NCBI GenBank assembly: GCA_022559845.1
Contig: CM040125.1
Coordinates: 286,984,200-287,048,199, forward strand
Source: Amorphophallus konjac
Taxonomy: Eukaryota > Streptophyta > Magnoliopsida > Alismatales > Araceae
DNA: 64,000 nt
Direction of reading: 5' to 3'
Part shown: positions 33,501-43,580 of the stretch, one piece after another
How the letters are laid out: each line of letters opens with the position of its first letter
How positions within the stretch are numbered: the first letter of the stretch is position 1
Translations under genes and position numbers: made by a program
The notes under the pieces: generated by a model
The model's input: the letters and a program-made list of their open reading frames with translations, nothing else
Told to the model about the DNA's origin: nothing
Databases searched by the model: none

Positions 33501-35589
33501 CCCCGACTATGACGTCACTACCTCCTGGCGATTTGAGAAAGCGGACTCGATCTCAGTTGAGAGAGGCCATTGGGAAGGCGAAGGCGGCGGTGACCCGAGG
33601 GACACAGGCGCGCCGAAAGAAGGCCGTAGAAAGAGAATCAGCAACCGTTCTTCCTTCGATTGTATCCTTCGAAGAGTTTGAAGCTTCTCGCACACATAGG
33701 CCATAAGTTGAAGGTAAGCTCTTCTTCTCTTTAAAGTTCATTAGCTTGCTTTGACTGCCCTGGCTAGAACATGCTGACGGTTGCCGACACAGTTGCCGCA
33801 GTCGTCGGGCTGGAGGCGACGGTAGATATTGTGGCTAGGGAAGGGGCAGAGGAAATCCCCACTGCTCCCGTAGAGAGAGATCTGCCTTCTCCAACACCCA
33901 GGCAGGAGATGGAAGGTAATTCATAGTTTAATTGCGATGCCACCGTGAATCTTCATGTCTTCAGCCGGCTTGACCTTTTCTCGCCGTAATTTTCAGTTGA
34001 TATACAACCGTCATTGCTTCCGGGCTCGGAGAGTGCAGAGAAAGTGACTATCCAGGGGCAGGGTGAACCTGTCCTCGAGATCCTACCCGCCGTTGCTTCT
34101 GGTGTGGAGAGCACGGGGGAAGTTCCTGCTGCGGATGATGTTTCCGCCGGCGAGGCTCCTATTCCGACGGTGGAACGTCCCGAAAGAGCAGAGGGGTCAT
34201 CTTCCTCTGAGCAGGTAGATTATGGTGGCGGCTCCAGTGATGAGGAGTTCCCACCTGTTGATACAGAGACTGAGGATGTCGGGGCATCCTTGGCCTATGA
34301 AAGCGACCACCTGACTTTTAGCCTGCCCCGGCTATCATGGAGTAGTCTTGGATCGTCAAGCTCGCTTATAAGCGGAGAGGCTGGCGCTGGAGAAGTTGCT
34401 TTTAGAGATTTAAGCTTAGTACCGGCTGAGGTAAGGACTCATCCATGGTCGGTGTATGCCGCCCTTCCTCCCTTTTCCTTTCAGCCTCTTGATGTATATA
34501 TTTCTTGTGCAGATTGAGGTGGTACTGCCAACCATGACGGCGTAGATACAAATCTCGGCTCTAGGCGTGGACCATGCAACTCTCCCATCCGTCCTGTGGC
34601 CTATAGCGCTGCAATACCCTAAGGACTATGCAGCGGCAATGACTCCAACTGGACCCGGAGCACTGGTGAGGGTTGATAGTTTGGCAGCAGTTGCAGACTT
34701 TCAGCCTTTAGAAGTCATACAAGAGTCAGCTCCGGAGAAGGGTGGCCCCTCCGAAATAGAAGCCGGAGAGATCGTCGAAGAATAGACGTCCCTGGCTCTT
34801 GATATTCCTGTTGCACCTCCATCTCAGGGGGCAGGCAAGAAAATTATTTTCATTGAGGCTCCAGCCACCGTATCGGCCAGCTTGGTTATTCCCCATAGCA
34901 GTGGACTGCAGCTCATGCCATCGTCATCTTCTGGGACGGGCGACGATATCTGGGCCACTGTGGATAGCAGAGTGGAATTTGAACTACCCGAGACATCGCC
35001 GCTCGGTCTCCAATCCTCGAGTGACCTTGTGTGGCAGTTTCTAGGGACCCTCCAGCAGACCGTAACGACCAGCAGAGATCTAACTTATGTTCAGTTGAGG
35101 GGCTTGATAGAGCATCTATCTCGCTCGCTGTTGGCCTTTGGTTGCCCCATGGACGACTGGACTCCACGGGTGATCTTGCTCCTGAAGTATGTAAACCGGA
35201 GGGAATTTCTAGGCCGGGAGGCTGCTGACCAGTTGGCGGCCATAACACTGGAGCGGGCTGAATGCCGGACAGCTCTCATTTCCCTGAAAGGGACTGCAGC
35301 GAGGATGAGAGACGACGCCGATGCCTCTTTGCAGCGACGAAGCTTTCTCACGGGCCGCATAGTGGAATTACATGCCGAACTCTCAAGGGCAGAGGCTGAG
35401 CTTCAGGAGGTAACACACCTGGAGATCCAGAGGGTGGAGGAGGCAGAGATGGCCGAGGGATAGGCTGCTTCCCTCGAAGAGAGACTATCCCAGCTGGAGG
35501 CCACTGAGTTTAAGCTGCAAGAACTGACCCGTCATCCTTCCCTGGGTATTCCGGCGCTGGAGGACATCTTCCGACGCCCTCTGCCGTAG
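30582..35589 (+). pseudogene. Antisense plant mobile domain protein gene of element B, decayed
   Basis: The ATG at 30582 follows a good acceptor (TTCTTTGCAG), and a 5'-UTR intron is possible. The frame to 31478 ends in a PMD-type region with LSDLPIDGEPYEEV. TAG codons occur at 31476, 31488, 31755 and 32028. Between them the same frame encodes PMD-like sequence (HYAAYLVYWLCSFALP; 31782-32027). Frameshifts near 32033-32045 and 32428 move it to the frame holding FALLNRHRARQVLNDDARTW (about 32466-33245). Later parts lie in several exons: 33411-33706, an acidic segment 34000-34430 and a segment with a coiled coil ending at TAG 35587-35589, with further TAG stops at 34543, 34783 and 35461. The order resembles plant transposon-borne aminotransferase-like/PMD proteins. 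Exact exons are uncertain. Confidence 0.72.
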
Positions 35590-35937
35590 TCCTTTTCTAT
35601 TTGCCCCCGTTTTGATGAACTTCATGTATTACGGGGAATGCCCCGCGTAACATGTATCTTTTTATTTCAGAGGAATGAAACGTCTCCGTCTCACTATTTG
35701 AAAGAAGACTCCATCCTGTCGTTATTCTTTTCTTTTCCATTTCCATTCGCATGTCAGTTCTAGTCCGAGTGCGTGAGTCACTAGGGCAGGAGAGTGCTCA
35801 CGCCTTCAGCAAAGGGGTGAGGTGTTCGCTCCACCATGTTGTGACTATTCTCGGGACTAATCAATGACCTATGCAAGTCGAGAGTCCTGAGGACCCCAAA
35901 AGGGTATATGGGCGACGAAGACCGTAACATATATCGA

Positions 35938-36865
35938 ACGACCTTATCGATGGTGACAAGGGTTGAAAAGGGGTAGACGGTCTTGCTGATGATGACAAAA
36001 ATTGGAAAGGGGTAGCGACTGATCTTACCGATGATGACAAGGGTCAAAAAAGGGTAGACGGTCTTGCCGATGGTGACAAGAACCGGATAGGGTAGCGACC
36101 AATCTTGCCGATGGTGACAAGGGTCGAAAAAGGGCAGACGGTCTTGCCGATGGTGACGAAAACCGGATAGGGGTAGCTACCGATCTTGCCGATGGTGACA
36201 AGGGTCGAAAAAGGGTATATGGTCTTGCCGATGGTGATGAAAATCGGATAGGAGTAGCGACCGATCTTGTCGATGGTGACAAGGGTCAAAAAAGGGTAGA
36301 CGGTCTTGCCGATGGTGACAAGAACCGGAAAAGGGTAGCGACCGATCTTGCCGATGGTGACAAGGGTCGAAAAAGGGTAGACGGTCTTGCCGATGGTGAC
36401 AAGAACAGGATAGGGGTAGCGACCGATCTTGCCGATGGTGACAAGGGTCGAAAAAAGGGTAGACGGTCTTGCCGATGGTGACGAAAACTGGATAAGGGTA
36501 GCGACCGATCTTGCCGATGGTGACAAGGGTCGAAAAAGGGTAGACGGTCTTGCCGATGGTGACAAGAACCAGATAGGGGTAGCGACCGATCTTGTCGATG
36601 GTGACAAGGGTCGAAAAAGGGTAGACGGTCTTGCCGATGGTGACAAGAACCGGATAGGGGTAGCGACCGATCTTGCCGATGGTGACAAGGGTCAAAAAAA
36701 GGGTAGACGGTCTTGCCGATGGTGACAAGAACTGGAAAGGGGTAGCGGCCGATGGTGACAAGGGTCGAAAAAGGGCAGACGGTCTTACCGATGGTGACAA
36801 GAACCGGATAGGGTAGCGACCGATCCTGTTAGTGATGACAAGGGTCAAAAAGGGTAGATAATAGA
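35938..36865. repeat. 82-bp tandem array (dimer of about 41 bp)
   Basis: About eleven copies of a unit built from two related halves: GACCGATCTTGCCGATGGTGACAA-type and GACGGTCTTGCCGATGGTGACAA-type. Each half is followed by an A/G-rich tail (GGGTCGAAAAAGGGTA or GAACCGGATAGGGGTA). Long minus-strand frames run through it only because of the repeat. Confidence 0.93.
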
Positions 36866-36983
36866 TGCATATAGGTGGGATATCGGACGAAGGCTCCGCC
36901 TCGACCCTGTGAAGGGTCTTCAGGACGGAGAATGGATCATCACTATTCATCATTCATTTACTCTTTTTTTTTGTTCACATTAC

Positions 36984-37196
36984 TGACCTAAGCGCCCTTT
37001 CGGGTTTTCACCGAAGCCAGCCCCCTCTTGCTTTTGCCCACGCACCCTCTCGGGTTTTCACGTGACGGGGTACCCGATTTTGCCTGTAGCGCCCTTTCGG
37101 GTTTTCGCCACAGCTGGGTTATAGCCTTTTTTTTTGCATTTGTCCTAATATAGGAGCAAGTCTGGCGGGGTATCTCTATTTTTAACCCCATTTTTC
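36984..37196. repeat. Direct duplication, left copy (about 213 bp)
   Basis: Nearly identical to 37877-38090. It contains three AGCGCCCTTTCGGGTTTTC-like motifs and ends in TATCTCTATTTTTAACCCC. The two copies bracket the 122-bp array. Confidence 0.9.
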
Positions 37197-37257
37197 ATTT
37201 CTTTCTCTTTTTTTGATTTCGAATTCGGAGTACAGAAGAACTGGACCGCTAGGATGC

Positions 37258-37790
37258 TGACCGTCCTTGTCGATGATGACAAGGATTGATCCTGGGTTTA
37301 TTTCATCGACACTGGTTAAATGTCGAAGCAAAGGACATGATTAACAAGGATGTAGGGTCCGAGTTAAGAGTAGAGGTCGACCGATCTCGCCGAAGATAAC
37401 GAGGGTCGAACACGGGTTTATTAATCAGCATAGGTTATATGCCGAAACAAAGGTAGGTTTACTAACAGGGACGGAAGGTCCAAGTTAAGGGGTAGAGATC
37501 GACCGATCTCGCCGATGATGACGAGGGTCGAACACAAGTTTATTCATCAGCATAGGTTATATGCTGAAGCAAAGGTAGGATTACTAACAGGGACGGAAGG
37601 TCCAAGTTAAGGGGTAGAGATCGACCGATCTCACCGATGATGACGAGGGTTGAACACAGGTTTATTGATCAGCATAGGTTATATGCCGAAGCAAAGGTAG
37701 GGTTATTAATAGGGACGGAAGGTCCAAGTTAAGGTTAGAGATCGACCGATCTCGCCGATGATGACGAGGGTCAAACATGGGTTTGTTCCA
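37258..37790. repeat. About 122-bp tandem array
   Basis: Repeat starts at about 37258, 37379, 37501, 37623 and 37744. Each begins GACCGATCTCGCCGATGATGAC, clearly related to the core of the 82-bp array, and continues into TTTATT(C/G)ATCAGCATAGG sequence. The first copy is diverged and the last is partial. Confidence 0.92.
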
Positions 37791-37876
37791 AGGATTTCCG
37801 GGGCTTTTGATGATTGTCCCTTGTGGAGTTTCATTGGGTGGAGAATAGAAGAGGAATTTGAAAATTACCACTTTAC

Positions 37877-38090
37877 TGACCTAAGCGCCATTTCGGGTTT
37901 TCACCAAAGCCAGCCCCCTCTTACTTTTGCCCACGCGCCCTCTCGGGTTTTCACGTGACGGGGTACCCGATTTTGCCTGTAGCGCCCTTTCGGGTTTTCG
38001 TCACAGCTGGGTTATAGCCATTTTTTGCACTCGTCCTAATATAGGAGCAAGTCTGGCGGGGTATCTCTATTTTTAACCCCATTTTTATCT
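37877..38090. repeat. Direct duplication, right copy
   Basis: Matches 36984-37196 with a few changes, including a shortened T-run. Confidence 0.9.
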
Positions 38091-38299
38091 TCTTTTCTTC
38101 TTTATTTCTATGAAGGGTGGCAGGTCAAAGCGTGATATCCGACCCGTGGTTGACAGTAGACGGCTGTTGACCGGAGCACCGGGCCTTGTGCCGAACAGAG
38201 CGGTATATTAGTTAGCAAGGGTTGAATGCTAACGCAAAGGAATGATCTTTCGCCGATTCGGACGTAAGGCCCGCAACGGCCATATGGTGTATTCTTTTG

Positions 38300-38496
38300 A
38301 GAGCTCGGCCATGGCGGAGTGCCACTAGACCAAGGAAAGGTAGCTCGATCAGGGCGGAATGCCACTAGACCAAGATAAGGGTAGCTCGATCAAGGCGGAA
38401 TGCCACCGGACCAAGGAGAGGTAGCTTGATCAGGGCGGAATGCCACTAGACCAAGATAAGGGTAGCTCGATCGGGGCAGAGTGCCACTAGACCAAG
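38300..38496. repeat. 41-bp tandem array, left part (split by element E)
   Basis: About five copies of AGCTCGATCAGGGCGGAATG / CCACTAGACCAAGATAAGGGT. The array stops in mid-unit at the target-site duplication of E and resumes at 46318. Confidence 0.93.
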
Positions 38497-41233
38497 TGAT
38501 GTGACACGACCTTGGACTTAAGCAAGCAAGCACATTCGCAATCTAAATGGGCCAATTTGGGTCGCCGCTCTCTCGTCGCTCACCCAAGCCCGGGGTAACT
38601 TGGCAATGCCAAGGTGAGGTTGAGGGGTTGGGACCTTGCTGGTAGAGGGCCAGCAAGGCCAAGACTTGATTCCCAATGGATGTGGAAGCCCAAGACAATG
38701 GGGCCGACCAAGTGCCAAAGGCACCGGTTTCTCTCTTTTCCCACGGTGATCACTTATAGCACAAGAGCTTAAGAATTGGGCTCTCAATCACAGCCAGCGG
38801 AGTTTATGAACTAATATTGAAAGATCAAGCACAAATTAGAGCAAAGTTTGGAGCACTTACTCGACCAGTTTGAAGAAACCGGTCCCGCTCGGAGACGAGG
38901 GCGAGCGGGGAAGCGTGGGTTCCCCACACGCCGCGCCGGGGTAGCTTGACCTGTTTAAGCTATTACAACACTACACCCCATGCAAGGGGGGGATCGTGGG
39001 GAAGGGAAGATGATAGTTACAATCAAAACTACCTCCACGCAGGGAGGGGCCTTCAGCCGGCCAAGCGCAGTGGGGAAAACTAGGGCTAAAACGATGATGA
39101 AGCGAATATGTTGAATCTGTCTTCTCTCGGAAATTGTGGATAGACAGTAGGTACTGTGGCTGCAAAACGTGATCAGGAATTTTTCCGAGGGCGAGACCAG
39201 TGCGAAAATCTTTGTTACTGGAACTGGAGTGCCTCTGAATTTTACCGAATTCTTCTGGGGTCGCTGCTGGCCTGGGCAGGAGCTCGAACAGGGATGCTGA
39301 TTCTTGGACTGACAGCAACTGGTTACTAACAGCAGGAAGAAGAGGTTGCCTCGGCCGCTCCCGAACTCCGAATCAGGATTTGCCAGAGCCGCTGGAACCG
39401 TGGACGAGTCTTATTTGCAACAGAGCTGACGGGGAAGCCGAAAGATGCCGGAGAAGATCAGGGGACCCAGAACAGTAAGTGGGGGTCGGTGCAGACTGTG
39501 GGAAGCAGAGTCGCATGCCTGAGGAAGAAAATTCGTAACTTCTGCTTCCGGATGCCGAACGGAGTTCTGCTTCTTGATTCTGAAAGTATACAGGAAGGTA
39601 AAGAACTTTGTAGAAGAGCTCGTGGCCTGATTCCTCAGGGGTTTGTTGTGGTGAAGCTTTCTCTCCGAATTAGGATCTCTACAGAGCTAGCCCATGGTTT
39701 CCAACCGCTAGTTGCAGAGGATGCCCCGATAGCTCCCGAACTCGGAATTGAGCACCGTCAGAGTTGTTGGAATCATGGACAAGTCCTCTTCTTATAAAAA
39801 CTGACGGGGAAGCTAACTGATGTCGGAGAAGATCATAGGACGCAGAACAATGGTGACTGGTCGAAGCAGACTGTGGGCAGCAGGGCCGCGTAGCTGAGGG
39901 AGAAAAAGGATAACTCCTGCCACAGGATGCCGAACGGAACTTTGCTTCATGATTATGAAAGTAGACAGGAGGAAGAAGAACTTTGCAGAAGAGCTCTTGG
40001 GCTGATTCCTCTGAGGTTCATCGTGGCAGAGCTTCTAATCCGGTTCTGGTACTCAGCCGGGGCAGCTCTGCGCAGTTGTGGGAGAATGGAGCTCCCGGGC
40101 AGTACACAGCTTGGATGAAGATGAAACCACCGCCGTTGCGAAGAAGACTGGGAGACGCTTCCAAAGATGGCTCTTGATCCTTCAGAAACGTCCGGAGGAA
40201 GCCGTGGTCGCTTCTGCAAGCTGCTGCTCTTCTGTAGATCTTCGGTTGAGAGCTGTATGTTGAAGATGATGGGGGGAATGGGGTATATGGGAGGGGAAAT
40301 GGGGGTGGATGAGTGTGGGGAAAGCCAGGGCTGTGAGGGGGTATAGGAGGGGGTGTTATAAGGTGGGGGAAGGGAAGAATGGGGTCTGGAAGGGGGTCTA
40401 ATAGGTGGTGGGAGGAGGAGCTACGAATTTGGGAGGGTGGGGCAGAGGAGAAGGTGAGGGGGGCACAAGTGAGTGGAGGGAAGGTGAGTTTGAATTTTGC
40501 TTAATGAAGGGTATTCAATGGTGGTCTTGGGGATGGGAGGGGTTGTGTTGGAGAAGGGAATGGGTGCTTGGGGTAGTGGGAAGGGTGCTTGGGAAAGTGG
40601 GTGGGGTAGTTGGGGGTTGGGGGTGGAGCTAGGATTGGTGGAAGCTCTCTTGGGACTAGGGGGTGGAGTAATGGGATGTGTGGGGAAGGGGAGTGGCCTT
40701 TAATGGGGTAGGTGGGAGAGTGGAGGTGGTTGGGAGGGGAGGAGAGAGAAGAATTTCAAAATTTGGTGTGGAGGAGAGAGAAAGGGGAGTGAAAGAGAGA
40801 AATTAAGAGAGGGATGGGTGGGGAATCTCTCCCCTAGGGTTTCTCACCCAAATAATGGAATCTCTCCACTAGATAAGAAGCTTGAACTCTCAAAATGGCA
40901 AGTTTTTCATTCATTGATTCATTAAGTTGAAATGGGGGGGAATGGGGTCCTATATATAAGAAACCCATATTTCTACAAAAGTCCCTGACAATTGACTCAA
41001 TGACAAATAACCGAGGTGGTAGGGGGAGCCCTTGGGCCAAGCCCAATGAATTGGGCCCAATAGCTAACTAGACAACCTAATGACACTCAAACTTAGGGAA
41101 ATAAACACAAGACCTAGGAACATGACTCAATTAAAAGGGAAAATACATCAAATGACTTAAATAAAAATTACATAGGACTCAAAATTAAATGACTAGACCA
41201 TGCCGGATGCAATGGGAGGTGATGTCCCCATCA
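38497..41233 (-). repeat. Element E 3' LTR
   Basis: 2737 bp. It contains an internal duplication of roughly 250-350 bp (about 39440-39640 and 39820-40040) sharing CAGACTGTGGG, GGATGCCGAACGGA and GATTCCTC blocks. It also holds a very G-rich plus strand at 40262-40745 and a minus-strand TATA (40951-40958). Confidence 0.94.
40262..40745 (+). repeat. G-rich tract with many G-runs (LTR E, left)
   Basis: Dozens of runs of three or more G within about 480 bp, including GGGGGG. It recurs at 45350-45825. G-quadruplex formation is plausible on the plus strand, which is the DNA template strand for the element's transcript; the transcript itself would be C-rich here. Confidence 0.85.
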
Positions 41234-41820
41234 TACTCTTGGGGTGCGGAGAACTCGACTCCGTCGAGTAAGTGTCCTTCCCTCCTTGGACGGTGTAGAA
41301 GTGGTACTACCCTCAAGACTTCCGAACGAGACCGATCCATCCACCTGTCGAGATAGCGCTTGTATAGTTTGCTCCTGGTGGTAGTGACCTGTTCATCCAA
41401 TATTCGTTCAATGCGCTCACGCTGGGCTCTCTTGGCTAGTGGACTCTCCTCACGGGTGGGTGCTCTCTCAACGGAGGGAATAGGCTCAATATCCTCACTA
41501 GGTACCACAATGGGTCCCTTTTATGGCACTAGGTCGGCGACACTGAATGTGGGACTTGCCCCATATTCCTCGGGAAAATCTAACTCATAGGCATGTGCAC
41601 TAATGCGCCTCAGGACCTGGAAGGGACCAGCCCTACGTGGCCTCAATTTGGAGTTGGCTCCCGAGGAGAGCCTCTCCGTTCTTACCATCACAAAGTCACC
41701 CTCATGGGATTTTTGGTGACGTCGATGAGAGTCGGCTCGCCTTTTATAAGTCACATTCTTCTTGCTAATGTGCTTGCGAATCTCTTTATGCAATGTTGTG
41801 AATGCAGACATTCCGGGTGA
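41185..41820 (-). pseudogene. Integrase C-terminal tail and chromodomain of element E
   Basis: From about 41820 the minus strand encodes the end of a chromovirus integrase (LHKEIRKHISKKNVTYKRRAD, then DFVMVR and RRAGPFQVLRRIS, ending FSVADLVP). An in-frame TAA at 41521-41523 follows. The same frame then gives a chromodomain-like segment (RIERILDEQV...SKLYKRYLDRWMDRSRSE). The frame ends inside the LTR at 41185. Chromodomains direct integration toward chosen chromatin. Without a catalytic core this remnant cannot integrate. Confidence 0.82.
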
Positions 41821-43498
41821 TGGGTGGACCTGGGCAACCAAAAGTAGACCTATCGTGTAATGTTGCAGTGTAGACTTTGGTTAGCCTAGGTGGGCCGGGG
41901 CACCCGTAGGTGGCCCTATCATGCAAATTGGTGATAAATATAGGAGGACCCGGACATCCGTAGATGTCTTTGACATGCTTAAGACCCATGATGAATGAAG
42001 GTGGACCATGACATCCGAATATGGACCACTCATACTTTCTACTTGACATGTGGGTGATATGAATGAATGGACCCAACATCGTGTTCATGCCAAGGGGTGT
42101 GGAAAGCCTAGACACATGCATGTTTTTCCCAATGGTGACTTCCATGTGTATAGGTGTGGGACAACCTTTGAACTCCCATTGGAAAGGATCGAATGGATCT
42201 AAGAAGGTGGTCATCATGGGGTGGAGCACAACCTTATTACCTAGGGATATGTGGCCCAAGGTCATGGCTCCCAAGGTGTAACTTGGGTCTAGGATGGGGT
42301 GGATTGGGTCAAACATGGTGGGTTGGGATAGGGAAATGTGGGTGGTGGATAAGGTGGTTGGGTCCCATAGGGGTCTAGGCTCACATAGGAAGGGATCAAA
42401 GGGGTAGTGGAAAGGTCTTTCTAGAGGGTGGCACTCTATGTCATCAAGGTATCCAAACGGTGAGTCATCCTCCTCCAAGATAATTGGGCCAAGGTCTCTA
42501 GTGGGTTGGCCAATTAAAGCAATTGGAATCTTGATGGGTGGGAAGTGGGCCAAGATTGGTTTCTCATCCTTGGGGAGAAAGAGAAGGATTTCACTCGTAT
42601 AATGGCCACTAGTGTAGATGGAGGTTATGGAACCGGTGGCGGGGTAAGCTAGGAAGGGTCCACTAGAGTAGATGGGGCTAGACTCCAATGGTCCTATGGC
42701 TAGCATATTGGTCAGGTAGACTTGCCATTGTAAACAGTCCACTAGGTCCCCTAAGCCTTCCACAAAGTAGGAGGTTTGAAGTGTGATATAGGAAGACCGG
42801 GTGGGCACAATTTGGACTTGATATGCCAAGGGTGAGAGGTAAGGTGGTGAGCTAGGAATGGCGAGGCCTTGCTTAAGCCATTGGAGTATGGACTCATTCA
42901 TGGTTAGGGTGTGCGGCTCATGAGGACCCGAACTAGGAGAGGTGGGTGGAAGTGGGGGGTCTATGATGTTCTCTATGGTGGGAGGTGAATCCGGATTGGC
43001 ATCCATCTCCACTTGGGTATGTGTGTGGGCCATAACTTCCAAGGATAATGGGGTAGGATAGTCTATGGTGGGTGGAGTGATAATGATCAGTGCATGGTAC
43101 TCTCGGGGTGGTGAACATGGGTGAACTTGGGTTGGGCTTGGTCGGGAAAGTTCTTGGGTGGGAGTTGGGGTCGGAGGTAAAAGATCGGTTGGTTGAAGAG
43201 GTTTGGGTTGGGATGCGTAGATCTTTCTAAGATCGGCCCTCATTTCATCCCAAGATTCAATGGGTGCTTCCCCTTTGGCTTCTCTCGAACCTACAATATT
43301 GTCCCATTCTTTCCTAGCTTGGCGCCAGAGCAAACTCTTGGCATAGTTGACTTGGACAAGCCCTGACAGGGTAAACCTCCCAAAGTGTTGGTCTATGGAC
43401 TTCTCCCATTCTAGATATATGCTAGGGCGGGATCCATCAAACACAAAGGCTTCTAATGGGCCTAAGAGTGGCGAATATGCCAAGTATGAGGTAGTCAT
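41786..43498 (-). CDS. Gag-like/Pro-rich fusion protein of element E (570 aa)
   Basis: I chose ATG 43498 because the frame upstream runs into the LTR. The first 100 residues resemble a retrotransposon gag: YLEWEKSIDQHF, YAKSLLWRQARKEWDNI and ESWDEMRADLRKIY. About 100 Pro/Thr/Ser-rich residues follow, then some 370 residues I cannot assign. These include four repeats of a (Y/F)GC(P/H)GPP motif at 41840-42030. No zinc knuckle, protease or RT motif is seen. The end overlaps the integrase-tail frame by about 35 bp in a different frame. The long intact frame suggests recent descent from, or selection for, a coding sequence. Confidence 0.65.
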   Translation of the reverse strand: MTTSYLAYSPLLGPLEAFVFDGSRPSIYLEWEKSIDQHFGRFTLSGLVQVNYAKSLLWRQARKEWDNIVGSREAKGEAPIESWDEMRADLRKIYASQPKPLQPTDLLPPTPTPTQELSRPSPTQVHPCSPPREYHALIIITPPTIDYPTPLSLEVMAHTHTQVEMDANPDSPPTIENIIDPPLPPTSPSSGPHEPHTLTMNESILQWLKQGLAIPSSPPYLSPLAYQVQIVPTRSSYITLQTSYFVEGLGDLVDCLQWQVYLTNMLAIGPLESSPIYSSGPFLAYPATGSITSIYTSGHYTSEILLFLPKDEKPILAHFPPIKIPIALIGQPTRDLGPIILEEDDSPFGYLDDIECHPLERPFHYPFDPFLCEPRPLWDPTTLSTTHISLSQPTMFDPIHPILDPSYTLGAMTLGHISLGNKVVLHPMMTTFLDPFDPFQWEFKGCPTPIHMEVTIGKNMHVSRLSTPLGMNTMLGPFIHITHMSSRKYEWSIFGCHGPPSFIMGLKHVKDIYGCPGPPIFITNLHDRATYGCPGPPRLTKVYTATLHDRSTFGCPGPPITRNVCIHNIA

Positions 43499-43566
43499 GA
43501 TAGTGGACAAGGGTGATGCATGCAATGGCCCTAGGACAAGACTTAGCAGAGACAAGTCTAGAACTT

Positions 43567-43578
43567 GCTCTGATACCA
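43567..43578 (-). other. Element E primer-binding site
   Basis: The minus strand reads TGGTATCAGAGC two bases inside the 5' LTR: an exact initiator-Met complement. Confidence 0.93.
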
Positions 43579-43580
43579 AT

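Noticed and set aside
36044..36953. Minus-strand ORFs of 214 and 258 codons
   Set aside because: They are translations of the 82-bp tandem array, in overlapping frames with the same repeated residues.
40405..40703. Gly/Trp-rich small proteins in LTR E
   Set aside because: They are low-complexity translations of the G-rich tract, repeated in both LTRs.
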